Shown: positions 56,542 to 64,000 of the stretch, piece after piece | Layout of the letters: each line of letters begins with the position of its first letter | How positions within the stretch are numbered: the first letter of the stretch is position 1 | From: Gongronella butleri | Taxonomy: Eukaryota; Mucoromycota; Mucoromycetes; Mucorales; Cunninghamellaceae | Assembly: GCA_025201375.1 (NCBI GenBank) | Contig: JAIWZP010000002.1 | Coordinates: 248,001-312,000, forward strand | Length of the DNA: 64,000 nucleotides | Direction of reading: 5' to 3' | Made by a program: the position numbers and the translations under genes | The notes under the pieces: model-generated | Told to the model about the DNA's origin: nothing | The model's database searches: none | Seen by the model: the letters and a program-made list of their open reading frames with translations, nothing else

Positions 56542-58930
56542 TCAATCATTGACCCAGGAGCCTCCACGTTTGAGCCATTTTCCGAGGAGGATGGCGACGT
56601 CGCGCAAGACGAATGCGCCAACGACGCGATTGATGCCGTCGCAGACCTTTCCCAGTTTGGCGAGCAAGGCATCGTAGTGTGGGTTCTTTTGGCGGTCCTT
56701 GTTGACGTAGTGCATGAACCAGGTGTCGAGGATGTGCAGCTTGGTGAACAGCTTGGCAAGAGTCTGAATGTACATGCGGTGCTGGTCCTCGGCCTTGTTG
56801 GACAGCGTCGTAAACGCGTTCATCCGCTCAACGGATTTGGTCAGCTTGCTCCCCCACGACATGATGTGACGCTTGCCTGGCCCCGACGTGCCATTGGACG
56901 CCTGCGATGACGGACCACCCCCGGAAACAAGCGACATGGTCGATGATGTCATGTCGTCCATCATGGTTGGCGACGCCGTGTCCTCCTGATCCGCAAGGCT
57001 ATCTCTCTTGAGCTTTTTCGACAATGTCACCTGCAGATTGTCCACGACCTCCTCCAAAGACTCAATTAGCCGCAGACTGCCGCGAATGTCGTCCAAATCG
57101 CGCCATTTCTCGATTCGCGTCAAATCAATCATCAGTGTCTCGCACGCCGCCACCTTGATGTCCATGGACGTGAGTCGCACGTTGGACTGTTGCCTGGAGT
57201 GTGACAATGGGGAGAGAGAGAGAGAGAGAGAGAGAGAGTAAAGAAAAAAAAGAAAAAAAAGAGAAGAATGAGATAAAAAGAACTTGAGTACGCGTGGTTT
57301 TCTTTCTATTTTTTTTTTTTTTTGTGCCATTGCATCGTTACCATAGATTCTGGGGTATAAACAGGTTTGGAGTGATGTAGGAGCCCTGGATCATCGACTG
57401 TTCGAGGGCTAGGACGAGTTTGAGATGGGCTTCGAGGTGTTTGCTTGCCATTGGTTCTGTGATGGCAGGTGGAGACAGCGGGAGGGATGTAGCGAGTGGA
57501 TGTGATGGCAGGGCTTGCTGCGGCTGTTGCATCTGCTGATTGTTTTGCCATTGGAGCGGGTGTTGCTCTGCAATTGGCGGTGGCGATAGGGTGACGCCAA
57601 GGGCCGAGCCATCGAGACTATTGCGAGAGGTGCGCTGCTTGCGGCGCATGCTGAGTGCGCTCGATTTGCGATTGAGGACGGGGCGATCATCCTGGAAATC
57701 GAGGGAGACCAGGCGCTGGATGCGATGGCCAGAGCCTTGGCGCGACAAGTTCAATTTTCTCGGCAAGCTGGAGGTACGTGAGCGGCCATTAGACGCTGGA
57801 TTGGACGGTTGCGAATGGGAGGTGAGCATTGGCGCGGCCGTGGGGGCCTGGGAGGCGCGTTGAGCGTGATTTTCGTCATTTTCGTTGAAATAGCTATTGA
57901 TTGTTTCTGTAGAGATGGCTGAATTGGCGTTGACGGGTGCATCGGGAGGTATCAGAGAGGGCAAGGCCAGAGATGGGGGATATTCGTTGGCGGCGACAAA
58001 GGCACTATCGGAATCGTCGGTGGAAGACGCGGTTTCATGGCTCTCGATGCTCAATCGCTTGCTAAGGCTCGAATCCTTGCGTGGTCGGTGGGTAGACATG
58101 GGCGGTGGCGGCGGCGGAGGCGTGTGGATAGGCGTCGGGTGTGCTTCGAGATGCACCATGGCCGCCGTGCGCGAGCTTTTTCTTGTTGGCCTGAAAACCG
58201 ATTTGGGCTCGAGCGGCGGGGGCGGCTCGGTGCTCTTGCGTGCCGACGACGGTCGCGACGGCGTGCTCTTGGAAGAGATGGGCGATGGGGGCGCGTCCGT
58301 ATGTGGCTGCGACGATCGACGAGGCCGCAATGGCGCCGTCGGGTTGCTTTGCGTCGATGTGTGCTTGGATGATGGCATTTGCAGCGGCAAATCAAGCGAC
58401 GTGGATGAATTCACCTTGCGCAGCATCGACGACGCTTTGCTGCTGCTATTCGACGTGCGTGACACTCGTGCATGGTTCGTTTCGTCAAGTTGATGGTCAT
58501 TGTCCTCGGATGAAGCCTTGAGCTCCTTCAAATATTGGATGCGACGCACATATTTGCTGTACTGAGAACAAAGAGGCAAAAAAAGAGGCAAAAAATGAGC
58601 TGAATTTCATTGTTGCATGTTTCATTGTTTCATTGATTTATGGATTTCTCTCTTTTTCTTTTCTTTTTTTTTCTTTCTTACGGTGTCCTGCAAGCGCTGC
58701 TGATCGGCAGGTCGCGTTTCCATTGAAAGAACATGGTTGAGCAGCTTGACGGCCTCTGAATAGGCGTCAATGGCTCCAGAAACGTCGTTTGCCTTGTCAA
58801 GCACCACAGCTGTGTTGGCCTTTTGGATCGCGGACCGCAGAATGGTCTTTGACACTCGTTGCGACGTAGGAGCAGGCCCGGTCGACCCAGTGCCATCCGT
58901 CGCGCCAGGATGAACCGAGATGGACTGCAT
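56542..58930 (-). CDS. MIT-domain protein with conserved C-terminal helical region, 706 aa
   Basis: Three exons on the minus strand: 58930-58682, 58561-57342, 57193-56542. The MIT (microtubule interacting and trafficking) three-helix domain is at about residues 30-105 (ILRSAIQKANTAVVLDKAND, then AIDAYSEAVKLLNHVL and, after the first intron, YSKYVRRIQYLKEL). Residues about 110-430 are Ser/Pro-rich and basic (PPPPPPP, RKDSSLSKRLSIE). A coil-forming block includes HLKLVLALEQSMIQGSYI. The C-terminal 220 residues contain ACETLMIDLTRIEKWRDLDD and a basic Trp-containing end. MIT domains bind ESCRT-III tails, so a role in endosomal sorting or abscission is likely, but the partner is unknown. TTTATT at 56238-56243 is the probable poly(A) signal. 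Confidence 0.87.
57212..57238 (+). repeat. GA dinucleotide repeat in the second intron of the MIT-domain gene
   Basis: An uninterrupted GA run of about 27 bases inside the intron 57194-57341, where it reads as CT on the coding strand and could vary between strains. Confidence 0.9.
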
Positions 58931-60157
58931 GCTTATGTATCGAGCAAAAGAAACGAATAAAAGGGGTGAGGCGGGCGAGGTTCAAAGGGGAGAGGAAAAG
59001 CAAAAAAGCAACAAAAAACGAAAAAAAGCACCAGAACAACACAAAACAATCAAAATGAAAGAAAAGAAAGGGAACGGGAGGGGTGCAAAGAAAAACGAAA
59101 GCAAGAAGAAAAAAAAAGGGGCAAAAAACAAAGAAAAGAAAGGTGAAAGGGGGGGAAAGCCAAGGTGACACAGACCGATGCCAGCCAAATTGGCCCTGAT
59201 TGCGCGACAAAACTCCCTGAACTTTATCTTTCCCAAGGGCCATTTGGCATGTGCTTGCGCTCATTCTCCTTTTACACCATTCTCTCCCTGCTAACAACGC
59301 GTCTCAAAAGAACCCAAATGGGTTCGCATGGCCATTCAATTGGCTTTGGGTCGCTTTGCCATGGCAACAATGCCCTTTTTCTCCTCAACCCGCGCCGCCA
59401 AGTGCGGATCCGTGTCGACCAATCACATTGCAGCGGCCGCCAATGCCTCGGTACAAACAAAATCAAAAAAAAAAAAAGGAGACGCGGCAAGGAGAAACAA
59501 CGCGCATTATGCCATGGCTGTGGCTTGCTTTCTCTTTTGTTCGCATAGCGCATTGTGCCAGCTCAATGACAGCATGTGGATGGGGACTGCGTTGTGTGCC
59601 CATGGGAAACACACATCCATGTGGTCCACACACACGAACACCCTCGAATAGGCAAACGCGGTATTCAGGGCGGCTGTTCAACCTCACGAATCGTGATCAC
59701 CTTCTGTTTGCCTTTTTCAGTGACCCAATACCCCACAAACCCCGCCGTCCTGACACGCAAGCGGAAGCCCGCTCTTTTTCACCAAGCGATGGAGCAAAAA
59801 AAAAAAAAAAGTAGGTGAATTTCGCGCTCATTGAGCACCGCGGCAAGTAGGCATGACCAATCGAGATCTTTTTCCATTGCATGCGTGCGCTTCAGCCTTG
59901 TTTGAGGTGATGCATCATCCGAAAAAGCGCAAATATTTTTTTTACAGTAATGAGTCGCGAAAAAAAGGATTACGAGGGAAGAAACGCGTACGACTGGCGC
60001 AATGTTGACCCAGGGCATGATCCAGTGTCATGTGGCGGTCTTTCAATGGCCGCTGAGCCTCCATGATATCATCAAAATGCTACTCAGGGGGTTTGTCCCA
60101 ACACTTTTCCCATTCTCTCTCATATTTCCCCGCTTTTTTTTTTTTTTCTCGGTGCTG
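58931..60157. other. Divergent intergenic region with a possible small gene
   Basis: Between the MIT-domain gene (-) and the F-box gene (+). 58940-59170 is A-rich leader of the minus-strand gene. At 59328-59458 there is a short frame (AIQLALGRFAMATMPFF) that ends at a GTACAA donor, with an acceptor at 59549. The spliced product would stop after about 47 residues, so it is weak. A T run at 60134-60148 precedes the F-box ATG. Confidence 0.35.
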
Positions 60158-61987
60158 ATGCCGACACTGAGTGACCTACCCGATGAGCTGGTGCGCAAGA
60201 TAATTGAAGCTTTGCCTCTCCACGAATGCCCTGGCTTACGCCTTGTCGGCCGCTCATTTAGCCGCGCGGCCGCCGATATCTTTTTCAGCAAGCAAGAAAT
60301 CGCGATTACGAGCCTGGATAAGCTTCAATGCCTGTTCCAGCTGCAAAGCGAGCCTCATGCGTATATGCCTCTCCGTCGACTGTGTTTAAAAGAACGTGCG
60401 TGCTCAGCCATTGCCAATATGGGCCAGTGCACAGCGCATCTAGTGAAAAAGATGCGCCAGCTTCAACACTTGCAAAATCTTGCCATTGACCCGCCTCGCT
60501 TGATCCTGGTAAATGAATTGGACAGACATTTTTGGGCGCCTTGGATGGATCTAATCTACCTCCCAAGGCTGTATCGCCTTGCCGTCCAACCCGTCAGATT
60601 GCACGCCAAGGGCTGTCCACTCCCAACCGCTTTTTCGACCCAATTGACCCATTTGCAAGTGTACCGCGCTTTTGAATTTGACCTGCCGACGGTCGTCGCT
60701 CTCCTCCGACATTTGCCAAAAATGCATACGATGGAATTGACCCTTTTGTCGGTCCAATTCGACCATCAGCCTCTGAGCGACTTTGTACACGAGTCAATGA
60801 CTACGAAAGCATCACAGCACACCGGCATGAAGCACCTCGGTCTCGAAATCGCGGATCCGCGGCAAAAAGAAGCGTGCGAGATCGCCGCCTTGCTCACTTT
60901 ATGCTTTTACACGACGCCTTGTCTCGACGCGTTGTCCATCCAAGGTCCATTACCCTCAAGAAACCACTATGTACCCGCCGCACCAATAGATTCAACACGT
61001 CTTCCTGTGGCGCTTTTGGGATTTCCCAAGCGCCTCCATGTCAACATGTTTTACCTGGCGCCGGACGCGGTACAATGGACGGCGCCTTTCCGCGCAGATG
61101 CAACGCGACCATTCAATCAATACCCAGTGCATATGGATTTTCGTCTGCCCTGCACCATTGTGAGCAGCCTACTTGCCAATATGCCGCTTGAAAAGCTCAC
61201 ATCACTCTTGGTCGTGGCTATAAATCCGGACCTATTCGACAACGACAAATTGATCCCCAGTGAGAGAAAGGCGGTTGAATGGCCGCGTCTCTGCCGCAGC
61301 TTAACGCGTCTTACGCTGGACAGTTTCAAATTTGAGAGTCCTGATGATCTTGCGCGTCTGGTCACCGAGTTGCCGGCGCTCAAACAGCTGCGAATCTCAG
61401 CGTGCACGTGTAGATGGTGGGAGGTCCAGCCGTTATATCTCGCCGATCCTTGGGTAAAAGCACTCAATGTCCTCTTTGCAGTACGGCACGGCGACCCATC
61501 GCCTTTTTATTGGTGGGTGTTGCCGTTGAACAACATGTCTCTCGAGGTTTGCCTTGATGACAAGGATTGCTTACTTCCCAGACTGTACATTGTCCTCAGA
61601 CACAATACAAATCGCTACGATTCTTCAGCGCGCATGTGGGTGACCAATGGTCACATTGAACAAGACAATGCCTTGAGCCCAATCCCTAGCACTCAAACCC
61701 GCGTCGCCTCGAGCCACAAGCTGCATCCCGGCCAGGTCGATTATCTGTACGTCTTTTTACAGGGTCATGCCGATGAATTGGCAAGACCAGTGCCACTCGA
61801 ACACGGTCAAAACGGCCCCGTGCAAGGCTCGCCTCTGGAACTTGCCTTGTACTGCCTTCGCCGCCATCTGATTACTGTCTACTCTTGCCATTCTGTCCAC
61901 TCATTCACGTCCTACGACTGCACCCAAAGAGACAACAGACACGGATTCAGAATGGATCTCGGAAACCCGAATTCTTTCATTTTGTGA
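60158..61987 (+). CDS. F-box protein, 609 aa, single exon
   Basis: The ATG at 60158 was chosen because the F-box follows at once: LSDLPDELVRKIIEALPLHE, then GLRLVGRSFSRAAADIFF at residues 4-45. The rest is about 560 residues of leucine-rich, repeat-like sequence (QLTHLQVYRAF, MHTMELTLLSVQF, SLTRLTLDSFKFE and LKQLRISACTCRW), consistent with an irregular LRR-type substrate-binding region. The frame is open upstream to 60002, but those codons run through a T tract. F-box proteins dock substrates onto SCF (Skp1-Cul1) ubiquitin ligases; the target is unknown. It is the only large intron-less gene in the island besides that at 14526, and it stands next to the right R1 array. AATAAA is at 62044-62049. 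Confidence 0.85.
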   Translation: MPTLSDLPDELVRKIIEALPLHECPGLRLVGRSFSRAAADIFFSKQEIAITSLDKLQCLFQLQSEPHAYMPLRRLCLKERACSAIANMGQCTAHLVKKMRQLQHLQNLAIDPPRLILVNELDRHFWAPWMDLIYLPRLYRLAVQPVRLHAKGCPLPTAFSTQLTHLQVYRAFEFDLPTVVALLRHLPKMHTMELTLLSVQFDHQPLSDFVHESMTTKASQHTGMKHLGLEIADPRQKEACEIAALLTLCFYTTPCLDALSIQGPLPSRNHYVPAAPIDSTRLPVALLGFPKRLHVNMFYLAPDAVQWTAPFRADATRPFNQYPVHMDFRLPCTIVSSLLANMPLEKLTSLLVVAINPDLFDNDKLIPSERKAVEWPRLCRSLTRLTLDSFKFESPDDLARLVTELPALKQLRISACTCRWWEVQPLYLADPWVKALNVLFAVRHGDPSPFYWWVLPLNNMSLEVCLDDKDCLLPRLYIVLRHNTNRYDSSARMWVTNGHIEQDNALSPIPSTQTRVASSHKLHPGQVDYLYVFLQGHADELARPVPLEHGQNGPVQGSPLELALYCLRRHLITVYSCHSVHSFTSYDCTQRDNRHGFRMDLGNPNSFIL

Positions 61988-62190
61988 TCTTGTTTGTAGC
62001 CCGGTCCACGGTGTAACCGCATTTTTGCAAAGTGTGGCATTGGAAATAAAACAGGATGCGACTTTGGACTTTGCGCAGTCGCAACACACAAGTGTGTTCC
62101 TTTTTTTCTGCTTCTCGTGCCCTGTCCATTTTTTTTTGTTTTCTGTTGTTCACCTTCTTTTTTTATGTGCATACAGCAACCATCATAGCC
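61988..62190. terminator. 3' region of the F-box gene
   Basis: AATAAA at 62044-62049, 57 bp after the stop, is the likely polyadenylation signal. It is followed by T-rich sequence up to the R1 boundary near 62190. Confidence 0.65.
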
Positions 62191-64000
62191 CAACGTAGCG
62201 ACGCGAGAGTCACTTCAAAGGAATCAGTAGCCAAAGACAGTAAAAAAAAAGCTTGTGTTTGAAGAGGAGATCGCGTTGAATGAGATTTCGGCCACTTGGT
62301 GTAGGTACAGTATACTGTAATGACTCTGAGCGCCCCGACGCGTGAAACACCTCAAATGAATCAGCGGGAAAACGCGGTAAAAGCGCTTGTGGTTTGAGAA
62401 CATCGCGTCGAGTTTACGGCCAGTTAGCCTTCAGGGCTTGTTTTGATCCCGTTTTGGCCCTGAACTTATGAAAATTGCATTTTCTCAGGACCGAGTGATC
62501 CGATTTCTGGAAAAAATTGGAATCATCGACACTTTGGGTCGAGTATCCACTGGTCTGAATTTGAAGCCATACGGTGATGCTCATCGTGAGAAACACGCAA
62601 ATTATTGTTTGGCGGTGGGTTTTCACTAGCAAACGCGAATCTCGAGATTTCTCGAGACTGAGCAATCGGATTCGCAAAAAAAGTTTACACCGTTGACGAA
62701 TTGGGTCTACCATCAACTGGTCTAAATTTGGGACCAAAAGAGCAAGTTCCTGATGAAGCGCCAGTTTCATAGGCGTAACGGGTAAATTCACCACCATTTG
62801 GTCTCGTACCGCGGCAACGGCTGAGCGCCCCGACGCGAGAGTTACCTCAAATGAATCAGCGGGCAAACGTGGTAAAAGCGCTTGCGATTTGGGAACATCG
62901 CGTCAAGTTCTCGGCGAGATGAACCTTAAGGGTAGTTATGATCATGATTTGGCCCTGATTTTATGAGAAATGCATTTTCTCAGTACTGAGTTATCCGATT
63001 TCTGGAAAAAATTGGAATAATTGCAGTGTTGAGCAGAGTATCCACTGGTCTAAATTTGGCGCCAGATGGTCAGGTTCGTCGGGAGAAACGCGTAAAATAT
63101 TGTTTGGCTATGAGTTTTCACCAGCAAACACGAATATCGCGATTTCTCGAGACTGAGTGATCCGATTCGCGAACAAAATTAACAGTGCTGGGGACTTGGG
63201 TCCATCATCAACTGGTCCAAATTTGGGGTCAGATGAGCAAATTTCTGATGAAGTGCCAGTTTCATAGGCGTAAAGCGGTAAAGGGGGTAAATTCACCACC
63301 ATTTGGTCTCATACTATGGCAACGGCTGAGCACCCCGACGCGTGATATACATCAAATGAATCGCCGTTTAAACGCGGTTAAAGCGCTTGTGGTTTGGAGA
63401 CATCGCGTCTAGATCTCGACGAGTTAGCCTTTAGGGACCGTTTTAACCTTGATTTAGCCCAGAATTTGTGAAAAATGCATTTTCTCAGAACTAAGTGATT
63501 CAATCTCTGGGAAAACTTGGGATCGTCAAAATTTTGAGTCGAGGATCCACTGATATAAATTTGAAGCCATATGGTCTTGGTCATCGGGAGAAACGCGTGA
63601 AATAGTGTTTGGCGCTGGGTTATCACTAGCAAACACGAATCTTGAGATTTCTGAGGACTGAGTGATCCGATTTGCGAAAAAAATTAACACCCCTTGGAGA
63701 ATTTACCTACCATCAACTGGTCCAAATTTGGGTCCAAACGAGCACGTTTCTGAGGAAGCGTCAGTTTCACGCCCATAAAGGGGGTAAAATCACCAGCATT
63801 TGGTCGCGTATCGCAGCAACGGTTAGGCGCCCCGGCGCATAAGACACCTCAAATGAATCAGCGGGCAAACGCGTTAAAAGCGCTTGTGGTTTGGAGACAT
63901 CGCGTCGAAATCTCGACGAGTTGGCCGTTAGGGATCGTTTTAACCCTGATTTGGCCCTGAATTTGTGAAAAATGTATTTTCTCAGAGATCCGATTTGCAA
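62190..64000 (+). repeat. R1 tandem repeat (about 500-bp unit), right array, open at the window end
   Basis: Four well-aligned units with the GAGCGCCCCGACGCG core at about 62330, 62822, 63328 and 63826, i.e. spacings of 492, 506 and 498 bp. A diverged partial unit at 62190-62300 corresponds to 1620-1740 at the left end. Orientation equals that of the left array. Units differ at many positions, so they are not recent. The array continues past the window. Minus-strand ORFs here overlap the repeat. Confidence 0.9.

Noticed and set aside
59328..59700. Possible two- or three-exon small gene between the MIT and F-box genes
   Set aside because: The spliced frame stops almost at once after the first junction, and alternative frames do not join in phase.
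1..64000. CRISPR array, rRNA operon, prophage, bacterial-type operons or riboswitches
   Set aside because: The sequence is intron-rich and eukaryotic, and no regularly spaced short repeat-spacer pattern or rRNA core was seen.

Overview
The window looks like the nuclear genome of a filamentous or early-diverging fungus, most plausibly a zygomycete-type lineage. Genes are compact and closely spaced. I infer 72 short introns (about 40-160 nt) in 12 of the genes, mostly with GTAAG/GTA donors, and many carry a long T run just before the acceptor AG. The gene content is fungal (CSC1, MUB1/samB, TVP38, alpha-arrestin) plus a DET1 homologue, which the well-known yeasts lack. The species cannot be named from the sequence alone.

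Layout. 1-13.9 kb is gene-poor: a roughly 500-bp tandem repeat (R1), a 1.2-kb dispersed repeat (R2), two decayed LINE-type reverse transcriptase copies (5.0-5.6 kb and 6.1-7.4 kb) and two broken coding remnants (9.0-9.4 and 9.9-10.5 kb). 14.5-62 kb is a gene island with 17 supported protein genes. In order they are: an unknown protein (-), a small RVxF-motif protein (+), a DH/PH Rho exchange factor (+), the CSC1-like channel (+), MUB1 (-), DET1 (+), TVP38 (+), a secreted polyamine oxidase-like flavoenzyme (+), DNA2 (+), a Fus1-like single-pass SH3 protein (+), a small secreted protein (-), a coiled-coil PPxY protein (+), RPN12 (+), an alpha-arrestin (-), a small conserved-looking protein (+), a MIT-domain protein (-) and an F-box protein (+). 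R1 returns at 62.2-64 kb, so the island is bracketed by the same repeat.

Functionally, several neighbours belong to ubiquitin-dependent degradation: MUB1 (N-recognin cofactor), DET1 (CUL4-DDB1 ligase adaptor family), RPN12 (26S proteasome lid), the F-box protein (SCF), the alpha-arrestin (Rsp5 adaptor family) and a protein ending in a PPxY motif. MUB1 and DET1 are divergent and share one promoter region. The rest serve cell polarity and signalling (RhoGEF, SH3 membrane protein), membrane traffic and ion transport (TVP38, MIT protein, CSC1) and DNA replication and repair (DNA2). No operon-like organisation is implied. No CRISPR array, rRNA or convincing tRNA was found.

Exon coordinates were derived by hand from splice signals and reading-frame continuity. 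Spliced lengths are divisible by three for every multi-exon gene except the alpha-arrestin, whose frame breaks by one base at its last intron.
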